Shown in pieces: positions 33,701 through 44,634 of a stretch of 64,000 nucleotides of DNA. The notes under the pieces are model-generated. The model saw only the letters and a list, made by a program, of their open reading frames with translations, searched no databases and had not been told where the DNA came from. The stretch comes from Henckelia pumila (Eukaryota; Streptophyta; Magnoliopsida; Lamiales; Gesneriaceae). The translations under genes were made by a program, and so were the position numbers. Within the stretch, counting starts at the first letter, position 1; every line of letters starts with the position of its first letter. The DNA lies in contig NC_133123.1 of NCBI RefSeq assembly GCF_033568475.1, positions 25,654,622 to 25,718,621 of the forward strand, read 5' to 3'.

Positions 33701-36250
33701 AGTCTATGTTGCCATTCTTCGCCTTTAGCATTGTATCTTTCAATTTTAGTAAATTAAGTCAATTTTTTTTTATCAGAAGTACTAAATGTGATGTCACCAT
33801 CGCTTACGCCGAAAAATAAAAAGTGGAAACAAGAAAAAAAAAAAAAAAAAAAAGGCAAATAGGTAAAAATATATATAGAATCAAAAATATAAAATTATCT
33901 TAAATTTTATACGGTTAAAATCGTTATTTTAAACAAAATAATTTATGATACATACTTTCTCAAATGGGTTAATGCGATATTAAATACATTTACAATGTAC
34001 AACATGTGTTGTTGGAAAGAATTAGGCATGGGTTGGCAACAAGTGGGGATGGGTAGGCAAAGTTCCACTCCCTCGAACAATGAATATACACAGTCAAAGA
34101 TGAAAAATAAAGAGATTGATTGAATCACTTCTTGCCAAGTAAGGTAAATAATTTCTAAAATAAGGGTTAATTTAATTAAGGTTGTCCATGGTACGGGTCG
34201 ATCGGATTTTGTTATTTGTTCTTTAGAGTTGGGGAAAAAGTTTGTTAACATTTGATCACGAATTCGAAATCTCGTCGAGGATCCACAAATTCTGTGATTT
34301 TTTTTAAATATTTATATGTAAATATATTATATGAATATAGTAATTAGAGTAGTGTCAAAATTATGAAAACGACGTTTCAGCGGCAGCAAGTCTCCATTCA
34401 TTGTCCAGTACACGTGCGCATGTGAAGTGATATCTCAGCTATGTGTTATTGCCCCATGCTCCTTTTCCTTAATGGTCGCCCACTCTTTAAGTGGGCTAGA
34501 TGATGCCTAGTTTCTTGTCATTTCCTCTTTTGTCTGTCCTGAATTAAATACCACATCGATCTATGTAGTCCTTGCCTGAAGATTTCTTGATCTTGTCATG
34601 TGGCACGATCCGCTAGTCTCGAGCTTCGAATTTTTCTTCTGAGAGACGCCCTCGAAGATATGGTTTTGTTTTTGCTACTCCCTCCTCGAAGTGTTTATCT
34701 AGGCAAATTGATCTTTTGGATCTTGAATACATGTGGTGTACTACCACAAACAATGGGGGGCCTACAACATCCGTGGGAGAAATACTCCTGATGGAGCACA
34801 AGAGGACTCCTAGTTGTATATAATTGGGGCACATGTTTACATGCTATTTCTGTACAAGTCTATAAAATAATTACTTTATAAAATTTTTTAATAGTGCAAT
34901 TATTTATGCTTTAATTTGACCAAGGTTATATAGCTAACTAACCCCTTTTGTTTAACAGGAAGAGCATATTGAAATCTTGGCTAAAAAAGGAGAAAACGAG
35001 GCTCTTCAATTGGAAGATTATAAATCCATGCCTTTCACTCAATGTGTAAGTTCATGAAAACCACTATATCATAACCTCATTGAGATTCGACCAGCACTTC
35101 ATTGAGATTCGACCACTCTCATGTATTTCAGGTTGTAAACGAAACTCTCCGGGTATCCAACATAATCAGCGGGGTCTTTCGACGAGCAATGACAGATGTT
35201 ACTATCAAAGGTAATAATACTAAGGCTGAAACGCCCTTTCGATGATCACCCTTTCATGGTTGATGACAATTTAGGTGTCGTATATATACTTTCATCTATA
35301 AACTTGTTAGCAAAGGCTGATTTTTTTCGACAATATATATACTGATCTGATGTTTATATCATGTGAATTGAAATACCCAAGTCCAACCCCAGTATATAGT
35401 ACATGTTCGAGCTTGGCTCGATTGATTATAACAAGCCACACTCAATCAAAAAGACAGTTTCTATGCACAAGTAGATAAACGCTACTCAAGTTCTAGTAGC
35501 TCGATCTTGTGAAGTGCTCAAAGTTGGCATTGATTAGCCTCTAGAGTACGTAACTAGAGTTCGAGTAGGGCTAGCTAGATTAATTTGTTTCAGCCGCTGA
35601 AGATCATTCTTGTGCATGTTAAAGTATTATTAGTAGAGAAATGAGGTTCTTGGATTTTGTTTGTTCTAAGAATGGTGATGTTTGGAATGGCTTTAGATGG
35701 TTACACAATTCCGAAAGGGTGGAAGGTTTTTGCTTCTCTTCGAGCGGTACACATGGATCATGGTCATTTCAAAGCGGCTCGCACGTTCAATCCCTGGCGG
35801 TGGCAGGTCGATTTCTCCCTTGAATTTGAACCCCTCTCTGCTTATCTTGTAGCATATATGCTGTGTCTGTTCACAGGCACGTGTATTCTAACATTCTAGT
35901 ACAAATATGCATATGTGATTAGCAGAATGGTTCAGGAACTACTAGTTGTTCGATGAACGTGTTTACTCCCTTTGGCGGAGGGCCAAGACGTTGCCCCGGA
36001 GCTGAGCTTGCTAGGGTTGAGCTCTCTGTTTTCCTTCATCGCTTAGTCACTCAGTTCAGGTAACGCGTCGATCTTTAGCCGACGAAGCCACATTTCAAGC
36101 TTGGTTATCAGATACTCATTACCTCAAGTTTGTATTTTTGACAGTTGGGTGCCAGCGGAACAGGACAAGTTGGTGTTCTTTCCGACCACCCGAACCCAGA
36201 AACGGTATCCGATTTTGGTTCAGAGGTTGAATGAAGTTCGAGCTATGTAA
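30773..36250 (+). CDS. CYP90A1: Cytochrome P450 CYP90A1 (CPD), brassinosteroid biosynthesis
   Basis: Eight exons join in frame to 486 codons: 30773-31306, 32185-32334, 32986-33246, 34959-35045, 35132-35210, 35697-35806, 35926-36059, 36145-36250. All introns are GT-AG. A membrane anchor (residues about 7-27) is followed by a PPGNLGLP hinge, the family block [19 protein letters not shown], the I-helix AGYETTS (exon 3), the K-helix ETLR (exon 5), FNPWRW (exon 6) and the heme loop [10 protein letters not shown] with its Cys ligand (exon 7). This is a full-length, apparently intact CYP90A. In Arabidopsis CYP90A1/CPD is an ER-bound oxidase acting at C-3 of early brassinosteroid precursors. I start at MDPSP because the anchor follows it; an in-frame Met at 30590 would add unconserved leader sequence. 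Exon 1 is far richer in GC than its surroundings. Exon 3 has seven Gly in a row before FSDEE. The exon 6 acceptor at 35697 adds an Asp before GYTIPKGWK, so that one junction is slightly less certain. Confidence 0.95.
33247..34958. other. Long third intron of CYP90A1
   Basis: At 1.7 kb it is the gene's largest intron. It is AT-rich, with a poly-A run at about 33833-33853, then a block of more even composition at about 34370-34860 that looks unlike the rest of the intron and may be an old insertion. It has no recognised coding content or transposon ends. Confidence 0.5.
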
Positions 36251-37147
36251 AGATCGAAAGCATTTAATCCGATATGCAGATATATAGAATGTAGGGAAAC
36301 AACTTTGTAGATCAACTCATATGCACTACATTGCTGTATATTCCATAAATTATTTTTCTATATCAGTTGATGTTATATTCTATTCCGTATGTCCATAAAA
36401 TAATACATTGTTTTTGTGGTAAAAAAAATTCTCGTTGGATACTATAAAACTCATGTTTCGAGAATTTATCTGTGATCAACTATGTTTCGAAAAAACACTA
36501 AACAATTTGGTTATGTTGTTAATCGAAAAAGATATGTAAAATTATGTTAGATTAAGAGTAATACCTTTGCCATCATCCGAGGAGTAGTATATATAATTTA
36601 AGTGATTATTTAGAATATCTTGCCTATATTATTTGATTATATTACATATGTTATAATTATCATTATATATTTATATTTGTGTCTATACTCGATAAGTTTA
36701 GTTTTTTAATTAATGAATGAAAAAAAATCAAGTGTATTATATTATTTGAGATGATCAACTCTGAGGTTCGCTATAGACAAAAAAATAAAAATAAAACTGT
36801 ATTTGAATTGATAGATTGGATATAAATTAGGAAAATATTTAATTTGTGGCAAGATTTCAAAATCTAGACAGTTCATTTTTCTTTCTTATAGGTGAGACTA
36901 GAAGATTTTGAAGATACGAGCATGTATGATGTGAATTTTATGCTAGATACAGACAATGTTATATGGTAGCATTGAATGTTCATATTTTTTGTGTGTATGA
37001 GATGCAAAAAATTTGACAGTTAAATCTATCTTTTGAGTATTATCCGCATCATGTGGGTACCATCGAATTCAGTAAAATTCGAATTGATCCGATTATTTTG
37101 TGTTGCTATCGATCATAAAAAAAAAATTTAATCACATTTTTTTTATA
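36251..37147. other. 3' flank of CYP90A1
   Basis: AT-rich DNA with possible poly-A signals (ATAAAATAAT near 36395). No gene or repeat is recognised. It ends in a run of T next to the Mutator-like element. Confidence 0.5.
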
Positions 37148-37320
37148 GGGCAATTGTCCTAAAATCCCCAACACTACTTTCATCTTTTCTCTCAGTCTCT
37201 AAGTCAGAAGAAATCTTTTTTCACTTCCTGACACAACTTCTTTATATATTTTAACTCTCTTATGGACATGAGATTACCCAATTGACCTCATTCTTAATTG
37301 AAATCCACTTTTACCCTTTT
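37148..37320 (+). repeat. Left long terminal inverted repeat of the Mutator-like element
   Basis: Starts GGGCAATTGTCC and contains CTTCCTGACACAACTTC, TATTTTAACTCTCTTATGG and TTGACCTCATTCTTAATTG. These parallel the complement of 46765-46936 in the same order with few gaps. Confidence 0.68.
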
Positions 37321-38344
37321 TATTTGTTGGAACAATAAAAATATAATCAACAATAAAAATATAATAAGAATACCTGCACAATTCCGTCGGACAATATTTA
37401 TCTCTCTTTCGTTGGAACATCACCCACTTCATGAACCCTAAAACATTGAAGACGACGTGCACAAAAATACATCAACCTTGAAGCCAGTGATCGGGGAGGA
37501 GACAAGATCCTTGAAGTTTAGAGTTTCTGAACTCTAAAAATCGAACGAAAAACTATTGGAAGAGAGTTGAAGGTGTGTTTTTTTCCCAATCTTTATGAAC
37601 TATTCTCTGAAATTACAACTTTATGGGTGAGTTTGTGATTTATTTGTTGTTTCAATTTAATAATTTCCTAATATTTATAATCGTAAAACAATTTTAGTTT
37701 ATATAGAGCGACAAAAACTTATCGGCATTGATCATCGAGAAGTTTTCTGCATTCATCGTTTTTGTCTTAAAGATAAGATTTGTATTTCTAGAGTATCATT
37801 ATTTTAGTTAATTTCTATTAAATTCCATATGGCTAATCTAAAAATATTTAAATTTTTCGATGCATAGAATTTTATTCTCAAAGTTTATGGTTGAGTTTTG
37901 TTAAGAAAATAATTTAAATCATTTAATAATTACTAAAAATTGTTCAATATTGAAGCGTTAAAGTTTTTCTAAAAATTATTTAGATGTGTTTTTTTTACAG
38001 AATATTGAAGTCTAAAGTTTTTTTGATTGCAAATAGATGTGTTCATCTTTATAGGAATGCAATTTTATCCTTAAAGTTTATTGCTTAGTTATTTAATGAA
38101 AAAATTGTTTACCTTTTTTAAATTATCTGAAAATTCTTTATATTATTGAAATGTGCATATTAGTCAACTTTGTACTTTTTTGTTGTGTGTATTAGATTCA
38201 AAATAGAATCTGGAAATGAGTGCAATCTTTCATTTTTGGGTAGTTGTAAGTGCAAGAATCAGTTGTTTGCGATTTCAATTTTCAGTGATTTTAGTTTGAT
38301 AGATATATTTGTGAGGCTTGGAAAGAAATGTGCTTAGATTAGTT

Positions 38345-39108
38345 CAGAATCTATGATTCTACAATACTTAACTCCACAACGCAAGATGTGTGTGACTTTA
38401 AACGACAATGATGACGTTCTAAATATGATTCATCTACATATGTGTATGAATCTGACCATGATTGAATTGCGGACATAGAGTAAAAACGAGCATTTCAGCA
38501 GCCTAAATTTCGGGAGGTAAAATATATTAGATTTCTCTCTATATTGTATTTTGATATTTTTTTTATTTTACATCTAGTAAGCTTGAAATCATGCAAAATT
38601 TGAAAATATTCTAGTATTATAATATAAATACATTTATCTTGTAGATTATTGCTTCATTTGAATGCATATTTAGCAGAAGTGCAAATGATATGAATTATTT
38701 GACAATACTAATATTATTTACATTCAATATTTTGAGTTGTGTATGTTAATTACTTATTTGTGTTGCATTTAACAAGTTTATATCAAATTGATAAGGGTTG
38801 ATGAAGAAGACAGACAATCAAATAGTGCTAATGAAGCCGATCAAGCCTCGTTGTGCAATACACTAGATGCTTGGATTAATTGTATCTGTGGAATATGTCA
38901 AACATTCAAGAATACTGCTGAATTTAGAAGACGTGTTAAAAATTATGTTATTGCTACAAGACGATCATTTTCGTACATAATGAATGATAGCGAAAAAATC
39001 ATTGCAACTTGTACTGAAAAGTGTCATGGATGGAGAATTTATGCATCTAAATATAAAGCGGATAATTTATGTACCGAAAAAATGAGTTGTGATTGTTGTT
39101 TATGCTAA
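38345..39108 (+). pseudogene. MuDR-type transposase N-terminal fragment
   Basis: The frame 38788-39108 contains FKNTAEFRRRVKNYVIATRR, SFSYIMNDSEKIIATCTEKC and HGWRIYASKYKADN. This is the MuDR N-terminal DNA-binding domain (PF03108 type), in which a Cys and a C-x-W block help bind DNA. About 300 bp upstream (38380-38480) another plus frame (VTLNDNDDVLNMIHLHM) resembles the preceding acidic N-terminal part, suggesting an intron or deletion between them. The frame stops after CDCCLC at 39108 and the catalytic DDE domain is missing, so this is a remnant. Confidence 0.72.
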
Positions 39109-39539
39109 ACTTGTATCAGTTGACAATTTGTTGTTGTGTTTCTGATCCATGTTAAATAGTTTAATGTTTATTTTGTTTAGTGTTGTATGTTTATGGAAAG
39201 TTTGATATTGCGTGTGTGAACTTTTTTTTATTTGGTTGAAGCGAAGTTTCAGATCATACATATCGATTTTAAACCCAAATTTGAGTACATAATTATTTGT
39301 ATTGGGTACAATATATGCAAATATAAGTACAAATATTAAAATATTTGGTATACTTTGAAGAAAAAATGCTCGGGTGAGTGAGACAAATTTGGATTTCATA
39401 TGTTAAATTTTTTTTAGGTTTGGTTTCAGTGGTGTCTGTAATCGTACATATTAATTTTGAACATATTTATTAGAACACAATTTTCTTTATTGGGTGCCAT
39501 ATGTAAATTTATAACTACAGATGTATATATATCACGATC

Positions 39540-42500
39540 GATCTACAATATATTATACTCTACTCATGTGTACATTGTACGCTATTAAAAATCCATTGTA
39601 CTCAATCTGATCGATTTTGTACCATGACATTATCACATTATAACTTCATCCGAAAAAGCAATTGCGTTTCTTGATTAATATGGACTCACTCTATATTGTG
39701 CTCGATCGAAGACATATTGTACTCAATCCATGTATACTGTGTGCTTGATTTAACAACTAATGTACTCAATTTGATCTATTTTGTACCTAGACATTATCAC
39801 ACTATAACTTTATCTGGAAAAGAAATTTTGTTCCTTATCTTAGATAATATGGACTCACTCTACATTATGCTCGATCGAAGACATATTGTACTCAATCCAT
39901 GTTTTTGGTGTGCTCGATTTAACAATCAGTGTAATCAATATGATCCATTGTGTACTCCATAATTTCTCTAATTGTCACTCACAAAATATGATATTAGCTT
40001 GATCAATTATTTAAATCCATATGTTGGAATTTACCTTGCAACAATATCTTGTACATTTTAGATACTGGTGCATATCACAACAAGTGATGGAACTATATCA
40101 TGTTATATTTTCTTCTGCACTACTAGTGAAATATTGAATCTCATATAGATTCATCTCTATTAAAGTTCTTGTGTCCATGATATCTTGAAGTTTTTGGATG
40201 TCTACTGACCATGATTTTATACCTCGAAATTATCACACTATAACTTCATCTAGAAAAACAATTTTGTTCCTTATCTTGGATAATATGAACTCACTCTACA
40301 TTGTGCTCGATCGAAGACATATTGCACTCAATCCATGCATCCGATGTGCTCGATTAAACAAGTAATGTACTCAATATGATCCATTGTGTACTCCATAATT
40401 TTTCTAATAGTCACTCACAAAATATGATATTAGCTTGATCAATTATTTGAATTCATATGTTGGAATTTACCTTGCAACAATATCTTGTACATTTTAGATA
40501 TTGGTGTATATCACAACAAGTGATGGAACTATATCATGGTATACTTTTTTCTACACTACTAGTGAAATATTGAATCTCATATAGATTCATCTCTATTAAA
40601 GTTCTTGTGTCCATGATATCTTGAAGTTTTTGGATGTCTACTGACCATGATTTTATACCTTGAAATTATCACACTATAACTTCATCTAGAAAATCAATTT
40701 TGTTATTTATCTTGGATAATATGGACTCACTCTACATTGTGATTGATCAAAGACATATTGCACTCAATCCATGTGTCCGATGTGCTCGATTAAACAAGTA
40801 ATGTACTCAATATGATCCATTGTGTACTCCATAATTTCTCTAATAGTTACTCACAAAATATGATATTAGCTTGATCAATTATTTGAATCCTTATGTTGGA
40901 ATTTACCTTGCAACAATATCTTGTACATTTTAGATACTGGTGTATATCACAACAAGTGATGGAACTATACATGGTATACTTTCTTCTGCACTACTAGTGA
41001 AATATTGTATCTCATATAAATTCATCTCTATTAAAGTTTTTGTGTCCATGATATCTTGAAGTTTTTGGATGTCTACTGACCATGATTTTATACCTCGAGA
41101 TTATCACACTATAATTTCATTCGGAAAAGCAATTGTGTTCCTTATCTTAGTTAATATGGACTCACTATACATTGTTCTCGATCGACAACATATTTTACTC
41201 AATGCTTGTGTACGATGTGCTCAATTTAACAACTAAAGTACTCAATTTGATTTTTTTGTACCTCGATATTATCACACGATAACTTCATTCGTAAAGCAAT
41301 TGTGTTCCTTAACTGATTAATGTGGTCACACTCTACATTGTGCTCGATCGACCACAATTTGTACTCAATGCATGTGCACGGTGAGCTCGCTTTAACAACT
41401 AATGTTCTCAATTTGATCTTTTTTGTACCTCGACATTATCACACTATAACTTCATCCCGAAAAGCAATTGTGTTTCTTATATTGGATAATATGGACTCAC
41501 TCTACATTGTGCTCAATTGACGACATATTGTACTCAATCCATGTGTCTGGTGTGCTTGATTTAACAACTAATGTACTCAATATGATACATTGTGTATTCC
41601 ATAATTTCTCTAATAATCACTCACAAAATATGATATTAGCTCGATCAATTATGTGGGGACTTCGGGTTGCTAATCTCATCTTAGGGCAATTAATGATTAA
41701 TAAAACAATTAATCAAACAATTAAGAATAATAAAACCAAGAGCTAATTTTTTTTTAATTCAAATTTCCAGAGCCTCGCTCGATCGGTAACATTCACCCGA
41801 TCGAGCGAGCTATAAAATCTAGCTCTCGGGACTGCACATATTTTGGCCTCGCTCGATCGGTCAAATCTTACCGATCGAGCGAGCAAGAAAATTCAAGTTT
41901 CTGCTCAGCAATAACAGGCCTCGCATATTTGCAATTTAACCCCTCAAGTCTTCATTAATTGCAATTTAGTCCTCGAACCTCTTTTTAATTCAATTTCAAT
42001 CCTAAATAATTTAAGAATATTAGAATTTAAATCGAAACTCTAAATATTCCCAAATTAAATATACTCGGATTAAAATTAAATAAATTTGGATTAAATCAAT
42101 AATCCCGGCCTTTTGCACTTTAGTCCTTGCAACTTCGATATTTTCAAATCAACCCCTGATCGGGTTTTACTTCCGAATTAAATCATAATAATTCTCAAAA
42201 CTTGGAATTTAATCTTAAATTCCATAAATATTCAATTTGAATATTTATTCTTTTAATTTAAGAATTATCGAAATTTAATCCTCAAAATCTGTAAATTCTC
42301 AAATTAAATATTTTCGACTCGAAAATTAAATCTATAATTTCTTTCGCTTCTCAAATCAATATTTGCCCAAAATATAAAATTTAATTCTCAAATCCCGTAA
42401 TTAATAATTTAATATTTTCGGGCCTTACAAATTATTTGAATCCATATATTAAAATTTATCTTGCAACAATATCTTGTACGTTTTAGATACTGGTGTATAT

Positions 42501-43330
42501 CACAACAAGTGATGGAACTATGTCATGGTATACTTTCTTCTGCACTACTAGTGAAATATTGAATCTCATATAGATTTATATCTATTAAAGTTCTTGTGTC
42601 CATGATATCTTGAAGTTTTTGGATGTCTACTCACCATGATTTTATACCTCGACATTATCACACTATAACCTCATCCGAAAAAGAAATTTTGTTCCTTATC
42701 TTGGATAATATGGACTCACTCTATATTTTGCTCGATCGACAACATATTGTACTCTATTCATTTGTCCGGTGTGCTCGATTAAACAAGTAATGTACACAAT
42801 TTGATCTTTTTTGTGCCTCGACATTATCACACTATAACTTTATTCGTTAAGAAATTGTGTTCCTTAACTGGTTAATATGGCCGTACTCTACATTGTGCTC
42901 GATCGACCACAATTTGTACTCAATGCATATGTGCGGTGTGCTCGCTTTAACATCTAATGTTATCACTTTGATCTTTTCTGTACCTCGACATTATCACACT
43001 ATAACTTCATCCGGAAATGCAATTGTGTTTCTTTTCTTGGATAATATGGATTCACTCTACATTATGCTCCGTCGACGACATATTGTACTCAATCCATGTG
43101 TGCGGTGTGCTCGATTTAAAACTATTGTACGCAATATGGTCCATTTTGTACCTCGACATTATCACACTAAAACTTCTTCCGGAAAAGCAATTGTGTTCTT
43201 TATCTTGGTTAATATGAACTCACTCTACATTGTTCTCGATCGAAGACATATTGTACTCAATGCATGTGTACGGTGTGCTCGATTTGAAAACGAGCATGGT
43301 TAAAATGACTCACTCTTAGTTGTGCTAGAT
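39540..43330. repeat. Tandem array of 168-bp and 435-bp units
   Basis: The marker ATTATCACACTATAACTTCAT recurs near 39632, 39795, 40230, 40666, 41100, 41269, 41437, 42655, 42823, 42992 and 43159. Spacings are about 168 or about 435 bp; the 1218-bp gap equals one 435-bp unit plus the 783 bp of the LTR insertion with its duplicated site. The short unit holds GACTCACTCTACATTGTGCT, CTCGATCGA and TGTACTCAATCCATGTGT. The long unit is the short one plus about 267 bp (TTGGAATTTACCTTGCAAC to GTCTACTGACCATGATTTTA). The 168-bp length is a multiple of three, which explains the repeated open frames here; I see no sign of a real protein. Confidence 0.85.
41652..42429. mobile_element. Solo LTR inserted in the tandem array
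   Basis: A 778-bp segment starting TGTGGGGACTTCGGG and ending CGGGCCTTACA interrupts a 435-bp unit. AATTA flanks it on both sides (41647-41651 and 42430-42434), and joining the flanks restores the array sequence GATCAATTATTTGAATCC seen in the other units. It has no internal domain, so it is a solo LTR of a gypsy-type element left by recombination. It contains two palindromic blocks, GCTCGATCGG with CCGATCGAGCGAGC, at about 41772-41885. Confidence 0.9.
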
Positions 43331-43703
43331 TGAAGAAATATTGTACTCCATATATGTGAACACGATGCTCTATTTATAAACTACTATATGGTTGATTAAG
43401 GTACATATGCTACTTTATTAAGAACAATATCAAAAATATCAATTATACTTTCAAATTAATCGAGTAAAAAATCAATGATATTTGGTATTACGTATAACAG
43501 AAACTGATATAGCCAAAATTTAAATTTTGCCACAACGCACCAATTTCAACCAAAATATAACCAAACTTCATATACGTCCACAACCATTTGTTTATGTTCA
43601 TCACATAATTTAATTAAAACCAACAAAATAACATAGACTTTCAATTTTCAATCACCACATCTACAAGAACTTCTTAGCCATAAGCATAATGACAAGTTAT
43701 TAA

Positions 43704-44310
43704 CTACTGAAACTTGTTTTTCAACAACCCATTTTCATCAGATAGTATTGTGGTTGTCACACGGGCTCTATAAGTATCCATCTGGACATCTTGTGCATAT
43801 GTCCAGATCTCATTCGTGTCACAAACTGCACACTCCATCCACATGCATGAATAAATGCCACAATCAAGGGTTGCTCCTTGTTGACGACAAAGTTCTCTTA
43901 GCATTGGCTCACTTACTATCTGAAATCCCGAGAAGTGACGTATGACACCAGCCAAAAATTTTACCTACAACAAATAATAATTTCAAATTCAAACTTAATT
44001 TGTATTTAAATAAAATATGGTGTAACTTACATAAACTTTTGTTGTCCCAACTGCAAATGAATCATGCATGGAGTTCCACAGTCTAAATACCCCTTCATCT
44101 CATTTTTAAACAAAAAAAAAACCAATGTCACTTGTCATTCATGGGAAAAATGATATATATACATCTTTTAAATAAATATTCACTCAACTCCAGTAGTCTA
44201 CCCATTGTGAAATATGTCAAATTTGCAAGAAATGCTCCATAATCGTTTCGGCGTATTGTCCTTTTTTTATCATGTGTTGTCAACTTCTTGAGAACTTCTT
44301 CCTACACGTC
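43704..44310 (-). pseudogene. ULP1-like cysteine protease fragment (C48 type)
   Basis: Minus-strand reading gives three pieces in order. At about 44180-44305: EEVLKKLTTHDKKRTIRRND and YGAFLANLTYFTMGRLLELS. At about 44031-44090: FRLWNSMHDSFAVGTTKVY. At 43704-43955: a frame with RQQGATLDCGIYSCMWMECA. The last has the ULP1 active-site pattern, an oxyanion Gln six residues before the Cys of Asp-Cys-Gly. ULP1 enzymes process SUMO, and ULP1-like genes are carried by some plant Mutator-like elements. The pieces are separated by presumed introns or small deletions. The catalytic His-Trp segment is not recognised, so this is called a remnant. Confidence 0.68.
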
Positions 44311-44634
44311 CAAGAAAAAAATTTATTAATGTATTTTAATCCAAGAGGGAACATCGTGAGAAATATTCCTTTCCACTCTTCTTCACATGATGATCATTAA
44401 TTGATTTCTTTTCTACAACCATTCCTATATTAAAAACCAGAAACAAAATTCTATAAACACAAATACATATTGTATGCCTTATATATATGTGCGTGCGCGT
44501 GTGTTTCTTTCCAAATTTTGAAGAATATGCTTAAAATTCCAAATAAATAATAATATCAATCTCAATGAATTTTTAATTTACTGAGCCGAAAATAAAAAAA
44601 AATAAAACATCCATTTAAATCTCTTGTAGTACAC

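Noticed and set aside
42857..43303. 148-codon frame with repeated 56-residue blocks
   Set aside because: The 168-bp unit is a multiple of three, so any stop-free frame repeats; other units carry stops.
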